From Rhodanobacter sp. (GTDB lineage: Bacteria; Pseudomonadota; Gammaproteobacteria; Xanthomonadales; Rhodanobacteraceae): a stretch of 64,000 bases of DNA. The notes beneath the pieces are model-generated. The model worked only from the letters and a program-made list of their open reading frames with translations. It did no database searches and had not been told where the DNA came from. This document shows, piece after piece, positions 17,776-27,052 of this stretch. The position numbers and the translations under genes are program-made. Each line of letters starts with the position of its first letter. The first letter of the stretch is position 1. The DNA lies in the NCBI GenBank assembly GCA_040371205.1, contig AP031382.1, positions 3,035,562-3,099,561 of the forward strand, given 5' to 3'.

Positions 17776-19554
17776 TCAGCCGGCCTGCTTGCTCGCCGCC
17801 ACCTGGTCGCGGCCGCCGGACTTCGCGGCATAGAGCGCGACGTCGGCGGCGCGCATCCAGCTCGACAGGTCGTGGCAGCGCACGCCGTCGAACGGCGCCA
17901 CGCCGATGCTGATGGTGAGCCGCTCCACCGGCAGGTCGTCGGGCAGGCGCAGTGCGGCGACTCCCGCGCGCAAGGCCTCGGCCAGCCGCATGCCGGCATG
18001 CAGCCCGGCGTGCGGGCACAGCACGGCGAATTCCTCGCCGCCGATGCGCGCCACGAAATCCGGCGCATCCACCGTCCGGCCGAGGTAATCGGTGAGGATG
18101 CGCAGCACGCGGTCGCCCTGCGGGTGGCCGATGCTGTCGTTGATGTGCTTGAAGTGGTCGATGTCGATGATCAGCAGCACATGCGGCGGGGCGTCCGGAT
18201 TGCGCGGACGATCCAGCAACTCGCTGGCGCGTTGCTGGAAGGCGCGGCGGTTGGCGATGCCGGTGAGCGGGTCGCGCAAGGCCTGCGCCTTCAGTTCGGA
18301 AGCGTGCCGGCGCTGCGCGCGCAGCAGCATCACCAGCAGGCCCACGATCAGCAGCAGGGCCGATGCCAGCAACGCCACCATCACGTTGATCAGCCGCTCG
18401 CGCTGTTGCTGCTCGCGCCTGCGCCCGGCCTCGGCTTCCGCAGCCTTGAGCTGCAGGTCCTTCAGTTCGTTGGCGCGCTCCAGTTCGCTGATGCGCAGTT
18501 CCTTTTCGCGCACGGCGTAGCGTTGCTCCAGCTCGGCCTCGATGGCGCGCGAGGCCGGCGTATCGGTCGCGCGGTCGAGCTTGCCGGCCTCGCGTTCGTC
18601 GTCCAGCGCCTGGCGCAGGTCGCCGGCCTGTTCGGCCATGAGGCTCTCCACCTGCAGCATGTCGGCCAGTTGGCCATTGATGCCGGCGTTGCGCGCCCGC
18701 GCCACGGCCTCGCGCATGTCCAGATAGGCTTCGCGATGCATGCCCAGTGCGGCCTCGGCCCGCGCGATGTCGGTGCTGGAACCCAGCGAGTCGCTGATGC
18801 GCCCGGCGGCCAGCTCCTGCTTCAGCGAGGCCTGAGACAACGCCAGCGCCTCGCGCGCGCGCCCCTGTTTCAGGTACATCTGCGACAGGTTGTCGCCCAC
18901 CATCACCACCAGTTGCGGCGCCTTGGCTTCGGCGTAGTAGCGGCGCGCCCGCTCGTAGGCCGCGGCCGCCGCATCGACCTGGTTTTGTGTGGCCAGCGCC
19001 AGGCCGATGTCGTTCTCGGCGTCGCCCATGCCGAAGGCGTCGCCCAGCGCGCGGTACTCGTCCAGCGCCTGCCGGCACAGCGGCAACGCCTTGACCGGTT
19101 TCTCGTCCAGCGTGTAGGCATCGCAGAGCTGGAACCGCGCCCAGGCCACCGTGCCCGGATCGGTCTCGCCCAGCACCCGCTCGGCCGCCTTGAGCGCCTC
19201 CCCGAGCCCGTCGGCGAGGTTGTTCGCGATGTCGTGGCGCGCGCGCAGGAACCCCGCGGCCGCGGCCGCCACCGGGTCGCGATCCACCGAGGCCAGGCTG
19301 TCCAGGCGCAGGGTGGCCTCGGCCAGCGCGGCATCGTCGTTGCTGTTGATCGCCGCCGTGCCCATGCCCCACAGCAGTTCGCGCTCTTGCGCAGGTGGCA
19401 GGCTGCCGACGGCCCGGTCCAGTTGCCGGCGTACCGAGACGATCGCGCCGTGCGGATCGGACACGGCGCGCTCGCGCAGGGCATTCATGTCAGCCGCGAC
19501 GGCAGGCATCGCCGTCAGCGCCAGCAGCACACCCATCCATGCCTTGCACAGCAT
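17776..19554 (-). CDS. TPR-containing periplasmic-sensor diguanylate cyclase
   Basis: It is 592 aa: a Sec signal peptide (cleavage near AVA-AD, residues 20-22), a long periplasmic TPR-like helical domain (about 30-330), a coiled coil, one transmembrane segment (about 375-400, MVALLASALLLIVGLLVML) and a C-terminal GGDEF domain with an intact RIGGEEF active site. The inhibitory I-site position reads DAPD, so product inhibition through RxxD is probably absent. It makes c-di-GMP, likely in response to an envelope or peptide signal sensed by the TPR domain. Confidence 0.88.
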   Translation of the reverse strand: MLCKAWMGVLLALTAMPAVAADMNALRERAVSDPHGAIVSVRRQLDRAVGSLPPAQERELLWGMGTAAINSNDDAALAEATLRLDSLASVDRDPVAAAAAGFLRARHDIANNLADGLGEALKAAERVLGETDPGTVAWARFQLCDAYTLDEKPVKALPLCRQALDEYRALGDAFGMGDAENDIGLALATQNQVDAAAAAYERARRYYAEAKAPQLVVMVGDNLSQMYLKQGRAREALALSQASLKQELAAGRISDSLGSSTDIARAEAALGMHREAYLDMREAVARARNAGINGQLADMLQVESLMAEQAGDLRQALDDEREAGKLDRATDTPASRAIEAELEQRYAVREKELRISELERANELKDLQLKAAEAEAGRRREQQQRERLINVMVALLASALLLIVGLLVMLLRAQRRHASELKAQALRDPLTGIANRRAFQQRASELLDRPRNPDAPPHVLLIIDIDHFKHINDSIGHPQGDRVLRILTDYLGRTVDAPDFVARIGGEEFAVLCPHAGLHAGMRLAEALRAGVAALRLPDDLPVERLTISIGVAPFDGVRCHDLSSWMRAADVALYAAKSGGRDQVAASKQAG

Positions 19555-19653
19555 CCGAGGACAGCCCCTGCCAATGGTTTCCTGGCCGGATCATAAACCC
19601 TGTCACCCGGCGCGGCACCGGCGTACAGGGTTCCGCGCGCCGTTACGGCGACA

Positions 19654-20271
19654 TCAATCGCCGCCATCGCCGGGCAGCAGATGCTCCTGTACCCGTTCGC
19701 TGCGCGCGGCGTCCAGCCGGCCGCGCGCGTCGAATCGCAGCACCACCAGCCAGTCGTACACGTCGCCCGGCCAGGTCTTGCGACCGGTGATGGCCTTGGG
19801 ATCGCCACCGAAGGCCTCGATCAGCTGGTCGATGTGGCCGTGGTGCCAGGCGATCAGTACCACCGGCGCCGTGTTGTCCTTGCGCAGCGATTTCGCCAGC
19901 TTGTCCACGTCCGCGTCCGCATACGGCTGCTCGATCGGCAGGCCGAGGCGCTGCGACAGCGGCGTCAGGGTAAGGCGCGGACGCATGCTGGCCTTGCTGT
20001 CCCTGGTGGCGATCAAGCGTCCCGGCAGCAGGCTCTGGCCATCGATCTGCAGCGGATCGAAATAGCTGGCGTAGGCCTGCGCGCGCTGCTCACCCTGCGG
20101 ACTCAATCCGTTGCCCGAAGCCGGCTTTTCGGCATGCCGAACGATCAGCACGGTGACATTGCTCAGCCCGATGCCGTCCTTGTCGCCATGATCGTGGTGC
20201 GCCAGCGCCATTGTCGGCACCAGCAGCAACGACAGGAATTTCCATGCATGCCTGCGCCAGTTCGTGCTCAT
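19654..20271 (-). CDS. secreted histidine phosphatase superfamily protein
   Basis: It is 205 aa with a signal peptide (cleavage near ALA-HH, residues 22-26) and then a His/Asp-rich mature start. The branch-1 histidine phosphatase signature VLIVRHAEK carries the catalytic Arg45-His46, with the second catalytic region IAWHHGHIDQL. The ATG at 20271 has GGAGAG about 5 nt upstream. The substrate is unknown. The His-rich N-terminus (AHHDHGDKDG) could bind metal. It is divergent from dusB by 45 nt. Confidence 0.85.
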   Translation of the reverse strand: MSTNWRRHAWKFLSLLLVPTMALAHHDHGDKDGIGLSNVTVLIVRHAEKPASGNGLSPQGEQRAQAYASYFDPLQIDGQSLLPGRLIATRDSKASMRPRLTLTPLSQRLGLPIEQPYADADVDKLAKSLRKDNTAPVVLIAWHHGHIDQLIEAFGGDPKAITGRKTWPGDVYDWLVVLRFDARGRLDAARSERVQEHLLPGDGGD

Positions 20272-20304
20272 GCCATCTCTCCGTCGGTTCAAAAAGGCAG
20301 CAGG

Positions 20305-20310
20305 TACACT
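20305..20310 (+). promoter_or_regulatory. -10 element of dusB giving a predicted leaderless mRNA
   Basis: TACACT ends 6 nt before the dusB ATG at 20317, and the only purine-rich run (AAAAAGG, 20291-20297) lies upstream of the hexamer. The spacing equals that between the rnpB -10 and its 5' end, so transcription is predicted to start at the ATG. Confidence 0.45.
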
Positions 20311-20316
20311 ACCCGC

Positions 20317-21303
20317 ATGCAGATCGGCCCCTACCGCATCGACCCGCCGCTGGCGCTGGCCCCCATGGCCGGCGTCACCGACAAGCCGTTCCGCCTGCTG
20401 TGCAAGCGGCTGGGCGCGGGCCTGGCCGTGTCCGAGATGACAACGGCCGACCCGCGCCTGTGGCATACGCGCAAATCGCTGCGCCGCATGGACCACGAGG
20501 GCGAACCCGAGCCGGTGAGCGTGCAGATCGCCGGCTACGACCCGGCGATGCTGGCCGAAGCCGCACGCTTCAACGTGGCCAACGGCGCGCAGATCGTCGA
20601 CATCAACATGGGCTGCCCGGCGAAGAAGGTGTGCAACGTGTGGTCCGGCTCCGCCCTGCTGCAGGATGAGCCGCTGGTGGCGCGCATCTGCAAGGCGGTG
20701 GCCGACGCGGTGGAGGTGCCGGTGACGCTCAAGATCCGCACCGGCTGGGACCGCCAGAACAAGAACGCACTCACCATCGCGCGCATCGCCGAGGACGCCG
20801 GCATCGCCGCGCTCGCCGTGCACGGCCGTACCCGCGCCGACAAGTACGAAGGCGAGGCCGAATACGACACCATCGCCGCGGTGAAGGCCAGCGTGCGCAT
20901 CCCGGTGCTGGCCAACGGCGACGTGACCACGCCGCAGCAGGCCGTGCACGTGCTCGCCGCCACCGGCGCGGATGCGCTGATGATCGGCCGCGGCGCGCAG
21001 GGCCGGCCGTGGATCTTCCGCGAGATCGCCCACTACCTCGCCACCGGCGAGCTGCTGCCCGAACCCACGCCCGCCGAAGTGGCGGCGATCCTGCTCGGCC
21101 ACTTGGAGCACCTCTACACCTTCTACGGCGAACAGGCCGGCGTGCGCATCGCGCGCAAGCATCTCGGCTGGTACGCGAAGGACCGGCCCGAGAACGCCGC
21201 GTTCCGGCAGGTGGCGAACCGAGCGGAGAGCGCGCAGGAGCAGTTGCGGCTGGTGCGGGATTATTTCGAGGCGCTGGCTTCCGGCGAATTGCTGGCGGCG
21301 TGA
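20317..21303 (+). CDS. dusB: DusB, tRNA-dihydrouridine synthase
   Basis: This 328-aa FMN enzyme reduces uridine to dihydrouridine in the tRNA D-loop. The TIM-barrel start reads LALAPMAGVTDKPFRLLCKR, the catalytic Cys100 lies in INMGCPAKKVCN, and VHGRTR, PVLANGDVTT and ALMIGRGAQGRPWIF are FMN/tRNA-binding signatures; the last distinguishes DusB from DusA and DusC. In enterics dusB is co-transcribed with fis; here no fis follows, and the next gene is convergent. Confidence 0.94.
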   Translation: MQIGPYRIDPPLALAPMAGVTDKPFRLLCKRLGAGLAVSEMTTADPRLWHTRKSLRRMDHEGEPEPVSVQIAGYDPAMLAEAARFNVANGAQIVDINMGCPAKKVCNVWSGSALLQDEPLVARICKAVADAVEVPVTLKIRTGWDRQNKNALTIARIAEDAGIAALAVHGRTRADKYEGEAEYDTIAAVKASVRIPVLANGDVTTPQQAVHVLAATGADALMIGRGAQGRPWIFREIAHYLATGELLPEPTPAEVAAILLGHLEHLYTFYGEQAGVRIARKHLGWYAKDRPENAAFRQVANRAESAQEQLRLVRDYFEALASGELLAA

Positions 21304-21328
21304 GAAGCCAGGCCGTCCCGGCGATCGA

Positions 21329-22681
21329 TCAATGCGAATGGAAAAGCTTGGCCGGCAACCACGCCGCCAACAGGAATCTCTCGCGCCGCGTGGGCGCCAC
21401 CATGCCGAACATCGGCACGAAGGCATGGCCATCCCAACGCCAGATGCCCATGATCCAATCGTCACTGGTGCGCCAGCCCACCGTAGCATGTCCGATTCGA
21501 CCCAGCAGCCATTCACCCTGCCAGCGTATGGGGAAGAACACGCTGCTGTCGTCGAATCCGCGCATGCCTGCGTAGTAGCCGCCAGGACCGACATAGCTCT
21601 TCGGCACACCGGCCCACGGCAACGCCTGCAAATCGGCGGCGTCCTTGGCCCGTCCCCGCAACTGGTCGAACTGCGCCTGCGCGTCCGCCGGGATATGCCC
21701 GGCCAAGGCAGCAGCATCGCGGCTGCGCACGTAGCGATCCAGCCGTTTGCCGGCCAGCGCGGTCAGTCCGCTGCAATCGGACTGCGCGCATTGCACGTAT
21801 TTCGGCGAAGTGCGGTAGTCGTAGCGCACCAGCACGCGTAATGGCGCTGTCCAGTGATTGCCGTTCCATTGCTGCGCCTCAATGTCGCTTGCCCAGACAT
21901 TGGATTCGTCCGACTGCAGGGCGTAGGCGCTGCCTTGGAATTCGACCAGCCAGCCTTGCGTCGTCCAACAATTCTGGCTCAACGTTTCCGGCAACGGCAT
22001 GGGCCGCACAGTGCGTCCGCTCCAGCTGAAAAGCGTCATGGCGACGCAATCTGCCGTGCCGGCCATCGAATAGAGCGCCCCCAAGTGCAGCCCGTCGAGG
22101 CGGAGCAACTTGGCCCCGGCGTTCAGCGCACTCGGCATCTGGACGCCAGCCTCATCGCCCATCTTGGTCAAGGGTGCCGTATCGAACGGCAGTGGCTTCG
22201 ATGGATCGTAGGCCTGTTCCGTTGCCGGCTTGAACACCGAGCCATCGCCGCCCAGCGCTTCGATCCCCGAAGTGGTCGGCGACTGGCCAGCGGCCAAATG
22301 ATTCACGATGGCGGCAAGCAGGAACGCATCCGTTGGCGCGGCATCGAAAACATGCTCCAGAAACGCGATGCGCTCCCGATAAAAACCTGCCGCGTACCTT
22401 GCGGTCTTGAGTTGCATGGCCTGCGTTACCGCTTCGTCGCGCTCACCCAACCAGTTGCGCTGATCGCGCAGCAACGTATCCAGTTGTGGCCCGGCCTTGG
22501 TACGTGCCTGATCGAATGCCTGTGCCATCTGGCTGTCGAGCTGCGACAGCTCGGGATCAGCGCAGATCTTCTGTTCGACCGCACTCTTCGCCTTCGCGCA
22601 ATCGAAGCCTGCAGCGGATGCCAGCGGCACGGCACTCAGCAGGGCCAAAGCCAGCGAAAGCTTCATCCATATCGAGCGCAT
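21329..22681 (-). CDS. secreted protein with N-terminal LprI-like domain (DUF1311)
   Basis: It is 450 aa. A signal peptide (about residues 1-24, ASA-AG) precedes FDCAKAKSAVEQKICAD and a QRNWLGERDE stretch, which match the LprI/DUF1311 domain known from lysozyme inhibitors of other bacteria. The remaining 330 residues are Trp- and Gly-rich and were not recognised; they include Cys pairs (QCAQSDC) that could form disulfides. The start at 22681 was chosen because a purine-rich AAGGGGAC precedes the ATG and it begins the signal peptide. The function, perhaps protection against lysozyme, is an inference from the short N-terminal domain. Confidence 0.75.
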   Translation of the reverse strand: MRSIWMKLSLALALLSAVPLASAAGFDCAKAKSAVEQKICADPELSQLDSQMAQAFDQARTKAGPQLDTLLRDQRNWLGERDEAVTQAMQLKTARYAAGFYRERIAFLEHVFDAAPTDAFLLAAIVNHLAAGQSPTTSGIEALGGDGSVFKPATEQAYDPSKPLPFDTAPLTKMGDEAGVQMPSALNAGAKLLRLDGLHLGALYSMAGTADCVAMTLFSWSGRTVRPMPLPETLSQNCWTTQGWLVEFQGSAYALQSDESNVWASDIEAQQWNGNHWTAPLRVLVRYDYRTSPKYVQCAQSDCSGLTALAGKRLDRYVRSRDAAALAGHIPADAQAQFDQLRGRAKDAADLQALPWAGVPKSYVGPGGYYAGMRGFDDSSVFFPIRWQGEWLLGRIGHATVGWRTSDDWIMGIWRWDGHAFVPMFGMVAPTRRERFLLAAWLPAKLFHSH

Positions 22682-22831
22682 GTCCGTCCCCTTGCCGTAC
22701 AGCGGCAAGGGATTCTTGCATGCCTTTCGATACCTGCTGCGGCCGCGCGCGGGCAGGCTCGTGACAGAACGCGGGCAAACCATGTCAATCCGCCAGACCG
22801 TCCTCGACGCGCCCGCAGGAAAGCCGGACCG

Positions 22832-23659
22832 TCAGGCCGCCAGCTCCTGCGGCAACTCCACCATCGTCAGGCGCAGCCGCGGCGGCAGCTCGGCGAGCAC
22901 TTCGCCGCGATGCCCGAGCAGGCGCAGCACGCCGTTCGTGTCTTCGGTGATGGCGGTGAGGCTTTCCACCCAGTCGCCGTCGTTGGCGTAGATCAGGCCG
23001 TCCCGCTCGATCAGCCCGGCGCGGTGGATGTGGCCGCAGACGATGCCGTCGAGCCGGCGGCGCGCGACGTCGTCGAGGCCGGCCTGCACGAAGCGTTCGA
23101 TGTAGCGCTCGGCGGCGCCGCTGCGACGCTTCACGAATTCCGACAGCGACCAGTAGCGCAGGCCGGCGCGCCGGCGCGCGAGGTTGAGCCAGCGGTTGCA
23201 GGTGAGGATGCGGTAGTACAGCCAGTCGCCCAGGCGTTCCTGCAGGCCGCCGAACTGGGTGACGTTGTCGTAGTCGTCGCCGTGCGTCACCAGCAGGCGG
23301 CGGCCGTCGGCGGTGATATGCACCACCCGCCGCCGCACGCGCATGCCGGGCAGCATCAACCCGCACACGCGGCGCAGCGGGCGGTCGTGGTTACCCGGCA
23401 CATAGACGATCTCGGTGCCGCGCGCATGCAGCGCGTGCAGCGCCCCGATCACGCGGGCATGCGCGCCGTTCCATTGCGAACGGCGCTGCGCCATCCACCA
23501 CAGGTCGACGATGTCGCCGACCAGATACAGCTGCCGGCAGCGCAAGCCGTCGAGGAAGTCCGCCAGCTGCGCCGCGTGGCAGTGCCGCGTGCCCAGGTGC
23601 ACGTCGGAAATGAACACCGCATTCCACGGCCGCTGCCCCGTGGCGGCGCTGCGCTTCAT
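22832..23659 (-). CDS. UDP-2,3-diacylglucosamine hydrolase-like metallophosphoesterase
   Basis: It is a 275-aa calcineurin-type phosphoesterase of the LpxH/COG2908 group. All metal-binding motifs are present: FISDVHLG, LVGDIVDLWW, VPGNHDRPL, VTHGDDYD and CGHIHRAG. The lid-like helical insertion between GDDYD and GHIHR is as in LpxH. It may act on lipid A precursors, but several paralogues in this family have other phosphate-ester substrates. It overlaps the upstream acyltransferase gene by ATGA, which suggests a joint role in envelope-lipid metabolism. Confidence 0.82.
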   Translation of the reverse strand: MKRSAATGQRPWNAVFISDVHLGTRHCHAAQLADFLDGLRCRQLYLVGDIVDLWWMAQRRSQWNGAHARVIGALHALHARGTEIVYVPGNHDRPLRRVCGLMLPGMRVRRRVVHITADGRRLLVTHGDDYDNVTQFGGLQERLGDWLYYRILTCNRWLNLARRRAGLRYWSLSEFVKRRSGAAERYIERFVQAGLDDVARRRLDGIVCGHIHRAGLIERDGLIYANDGDWVESLTAITEDTNGVLRLLGHRGEVLAELPPRLRLTMVELPQELAA

Positions 23660-25365
23660 GCCGCGGCTCCCTGCTGGCGCTGCAGGTAGCGTTGCCGTTT
23701 GCGCGGCCGCAGCTGCTCCAGGTCCACCTCGATCAGGCCGTCGATGGAACCGCTGAAGTCCGGGTCCACGCCGAAGGCGAGGAAGCGCGCGCCGCCGGGT
23801 TCGCACAGTTCGGTGTATTGCTTGTAGAGCATCGGTACCGAGGCGCCGAGCCGGGCCAGCGCGGCCCTCATCGCATCGAAGGCGGCGTCGATGTCCAGGC
23901 CGTCGAAGGTCGGCGCCGACGTCTCGTAGACGAACGGCCGCCGCGCGCAGGCAAGCGTCCGCTCGCTGCCGTAGAAACGCTGGTAATAGGCCACCACCTG
24001 CTCGCTGGCGTCGCGCGGCAGCGCGGCGCTGATCGACACCGCGCCATACAGGAAGCGCACGCCGGGGTAGCGCTGCAGGTACGCACCGATGCCCTGCCAC
24101 AGGTAGTCCAGGCTGCGGCTGCCCCAGTAGTCCGGCACCACGAAACTCCGTCCCAGCTCCAGGCCGGCGGCGAGCCGCGGCACGGCTTCGTCGGCGTAAC
24201 GGAACAGCGATGCGGTGTACAGGCCGGCCAGGCCCGTGCGCGCCAGCGCCTCGGCGCCGCGCATCACGCGATAGGCGCCGGCAATGCGGCCGACTTGCGC
24301 GTCCCAGACCAGGATGTGGTCGTAGGACGCGTCGTAGGTATCCAGATCGCGGCTACGGCCAGTGCCTTCGCCGACCTCGCGGAAGGTCAGCTCGCGCAAC
24401 CGGCCGATCTCCTGCAGCAGCGGCGAACCGCCGATGCCGCGCGCGAGGCGGATCTGCTTGCCGTCGGTGGTGGCGCCGAGCAGTTCGGCCGCCTCCACCG
24501 CCGATGCCACCACACGCGCCTCGACGGGCTGCGCCAGCGGCTCGGGAACCGCGCAGACAGTCGCGACCTCGGCCTGGCCGATGGCATACAGCGACCGGCG
24601 GATCCGCCGGACCGCATCGTGCTCGTGTTCGCCCTCGGCGATCCAGGTCGGCCTGCCCACGTGCAGGCGCACCGGCCGTTGCCGGCGGGCGAACATCTCC
24701 CGCGCCAGCAGCGCGGCCGACGCCGGCCTGCACAACGCGGAGATGCCGTAGAACAGCGCCGAGTTGCGCGCCTCGATGCGCACCGGCAGCACCGGCACCG
24801 ACAGGCGCCGCGCGAAACGCAGGAAACCGGGGCGCCAGCGCGGGTCGCGCACGCCGCGCAGGCCGAGCCGCGATACCTCGCCGGCCGGGAACACGATCAC
24901 GCACTGCCCGTCGCGCAGCGCGCGGTCCACCCGGCGCACATCCGCCGCTCCGGCCGGGCCGCCGAACACGCGCACCGGCAGCAGCAGCTCCGCCAACGGC
25001 TCCACCAGGCCCAGCACCTCGTTGGCGACGATGCGCACATCGCGCCGCACCTGCCCCACCGCGTTCAACAACGCCAACGCGTCGAGCGCGCCGGAAGGAT
25101 GGTTGGCGACCACCAGCAGCGGCCCGGACGCCGGTATGCGCGCCAGCGCAGCCGGATCCGTGTCGCATGGCAATTGCAGGTATGCCAGCGCCGCCTCGAC
25201 GAAATCGAAGCCGCGCAGGTGGCGATGTCCGGCACAGAAGGCGTCGATGCCGTCGAATCCCGACCATCGCGCCAGCCCGTGCAGCAACGGCACGGTCAAC
25301 CGCCCGCGGCCGCCACTGAACCATTGGGGATAACGTTCTTGCAAACGCTGCTCGATCACTTGCAT
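23656..25365 (-). CDS. bifunctional acyltransferase: LPLAT domain fused to OlsB-like N-acyltransferase (OlsF-like)
   Basis: The protein is 569 aa. The N-terminal half is a PlsC/LPLAT-type O-acyltransferase with the catalytic H-x4-D motif in VANHPSGALDALAL and the FPAGEVSRLG glycerol-site motif. The C-terminal half (about 300-569) is a GNAT-like, OlsB/hemolysin-type acyl-ACP N-acyltransferase: ELTFREVGEGTG, then a YDASYDHILVWD stretch, GAYRVMRG, LELGRSFVVPDYWGSRSLDYLWQGI and GAVSISAALP. This domain order is that of OlsF, the bifunctional ornithine-lipid synthase described in Serratia and Flavobacteriia. Product identity is inferred. The ATG at 25365 has no strong ribosome-binding site. Confidence 0.78.
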   Translation of the reverse strand: MQVIEQRLQERYPQWFSGGRGRLTVPLLHGLARWSGFDGIDAFCAGHRHLRGFDFVEAALAYLQLPCDTDPAALARIPASGPLLVVANHPSGALDALALLNAVGQVRRDVRIVANEVLGLVEPLAELLLPVRVFGGPAGAADVRRVDRALRDGQCVIVFPAGEVSRLGLRGVRDPRWRPGFLRFARRLSVPVLPVRIEARNSALFYGISALCRPASAALLAREMFARRQRPVRLHVGRPTWIAEGEHEHDAVRRIRRSLYAIGQAEVATVCAVPEPLAQPVEARVVASAVEAAELLGATTDGKQIRLARGIGGSPLLQEIGRLRELTFREVGEGTGRSRDLDTYDASYDHILVWDAQVGRIAGAYRVMRGAEALARTGLAGLYTASLFRYADEAVPRLAAGLELGRSFVVPDYWGSRSLDYLWQGIGAYLQRYPGVRFLYGAVSISAALPRDASEQVVAYYQRFYGSERTLACARRPFVYETSAPTFDGLDIDAAFDAMRAALARLGASVPMLYKQYTELCEPGGARFLAFGVDPDFSGSIDGLIEVDLEQLRPRKRQRYLQRQQGAAA

Positions 25366-25694
25366 GGCGACGTCCTCGGCTTGGACTGTCGCAAGATTGC
25401 GCGGCCATCGGGACGGCGGCGTTGCGCCTGCGCGTCAGCGGCATGACAGCGCCACCGATTCGGGCGTCGATGGCGCACTCCGCACGCAGCAGTGCGCGTT
25501 TACTTGCGTTGCGCAGCAGGGCGGCGTGCGCGCGGCCGCTGCGTGCCGGCATCGCCACCTGAGCCGCTCCGAGCCGGAGCCGGAACCGGCAGGGGCGCCG
25601 ACGCCGCGCCTCACCACGCCCGCCTGGCGGCATGACGATGTAAAGACGCGGAACCGGTTTAAGATGCGGGGCAATCTGCCGATGGCCGTACTTA
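25366..25694 (+). other. divergent intergenic region, no gene recognised
   Basis: About 330 nt between the acyltransferase gene (minus) and the first tandem GGDEF gene (plus). GC is very high with no stable open frame that looks coding. A TTTAAG stretch near 25660 could serve as a -10 for the GGDEF gene, but no -35 or ribosome-binding site stands out. Confidence 0.4.
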
Positions 25695-27017
25695 ATGGAC
25701 TCCGCACCGCCCGCTGCCAATCCGCAAGACAAGGCCGACGCCATCAGGCTGCGGGAGGCGCAATGGCGGCGCGTCGGCGGACTGCTGCGCAGCCTGCTGG
25801 CGCATCTGGCCGGCCCGGACGAACTGCACGGCCCGGTGCTCGACGGCACGCTGGGCGGGCTGCGCGACGCCATGCGCGAAACCGGCGGCGACAGCCGCAT
25901 CCCCACCCTGCTCGGCGTGCTGGCCAAGGCCGCAAAGACGCTGGACGAACCGGCCGGCCATGCCGAGCCGGCCGCACCCGCCCCCGGCGCATCGCCGGCG
26001 GCGCATGAAATCCTGCTCACCGTACTCGACCATCTGCAGCTCGAAGATCCCACCACCGAGCTTGCCGCGCTGCGCCTGCGGATTGCCGGCTGCGCCGACA
26101 CGCGCACATTGCGCGACCACGGCCATACGCTGGTCGACCTGGTCAACGAGCGCCTGCGCAAACTGGCCGAGGAGCGCGAGGCCGCAGCCCAGTTGCTGCA
26201 TCACATCAACGGCCACCTCGGCACGCTGGCGGAATACATCGCACAGGACGAAAGCGCCGGCCAGGACGACGCCCAGGCCAGCAGCCTGGCGAACGAGCGC
26301 CTGCTCGACGAGGTGCAGATCCTGGACGACTGCGCCAGCTCCGCATCCGACCTTGCCGCCCTGCGCCGCGACATCCGGGCGCGGCTGAGCGTCATCCGCG
26401 ACCACCTCACCGACGCGCGCGGCCGCGAGCTGGCGCGCGAGCAGGAATGGCAGAAGCGCCTCAAGCGCTCGCGCCACCGCGTGCGGCAGCTCGAAGACGA
26501 CATCGAGCGCATGGAAAGCATGCTGGCTGCGAAGGGCCACCTGGTGGACACCGACGCGCTCACCGGCCTCGCCAACCGCCGCGCACTGGAAGCGCGCATG
26601 CCCGACATCTGCAACGGTCGGCCGGGCACGATCAGCCTGCTGATGGTGGACATCGACCACTTCAAGGAAATCAACGACCGCCTCGGCCACGGCGCGGGCG
26701 ACCGCGCCCTGCGCATCGTCGCCGAACAGTTGCAGACGGCGCTGCGCCCCGGCGACTTTCTCGCCCGCTTCGGCGGCGAGGAGTTCGTCGCCATCCTGGA
26801 GGCCGGCGCCGAGGAAGCCATGCACGTGGCCGAGCGGTTGCGCGAACGGCTGGAACGCACGCGCTTCCGCAGCCAGGACCAGCCCGTGCGCGTCACCCTC
26901 TCCTGCGGCGTCGCCACCGTGCAGGCCGACGACACCCCCGAGAGCGTGTTCGACCGTGCGGACCGCGCGCTGTACCAGGCCAAGCGGGCCGGCCGCAATC
27001 GTTGCATGGCGCTTTGA
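25695..27017 (+). CDS. cytoplasmic diguanylate cyclase, tandem copy 1
   Basis: It is 440 aa with no membrane segment or signal peptide. A helical N-terminal region (about 1-260) has two similar halves rich in Leu/Ala/Arg and a coiled coil just before the catalytic domain. The GGDEF domain starts near [18 protein letters not shown] and has an intact GGEEF active site in RFGGEEFVAIL with the inhibitory I-site RPGD five residues before it. It should make c-di-GMP with product feedback. The gene is followed 35 nt later by a paralogue of the same architecture, which implies local duplication. Confidence 0.87.
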   Translation: MDSAPPAANPQDKADAIRLREAQWRRVGGLLRSLLAHLAGPDELHGPVLDGTLGGLRDAMRETGGDSRIPTLLGVLAKAAKTLDEPAGHAEPAAPAPGASPAAHEILLTVLDHLQLEDPTTELAALRLRIAGCADTRTLRDHGHTLVDLVNERLRKLAEEREAAAQLLHHINGHLGTLAEYIAQDESAGQDDAQASSLANERLLDEVQILDDCASSASDLAALRRDIRARLSVIRDHLTDARGRELAREQEWQKRLKRSRHRVRQLEDDIERMESMLAAKGHLVDTDALTGLANRRALEARMPDICNGRPGTISLLMVDIDHFKEINDRLGHGAGDRALRIVAEQLQTALRPGDFLARFGGEEFVAILEAGAEEAMHVAERLRERLERTRFRSQDQPVRVTLSCGVATVQADDTPESVFDRADRALYQAKRAGRNRCMAL

Positions 27018-27052
27018 CGAAACCAGAATTTGCCGCTTTGGAATCATCGCTC

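Noticed and set aside
21304-21328. fis gene after dusB
   Set aside because: Only 25 nt separate dusB from a convergent gene; the enteric dusB-fis operon is not present here.
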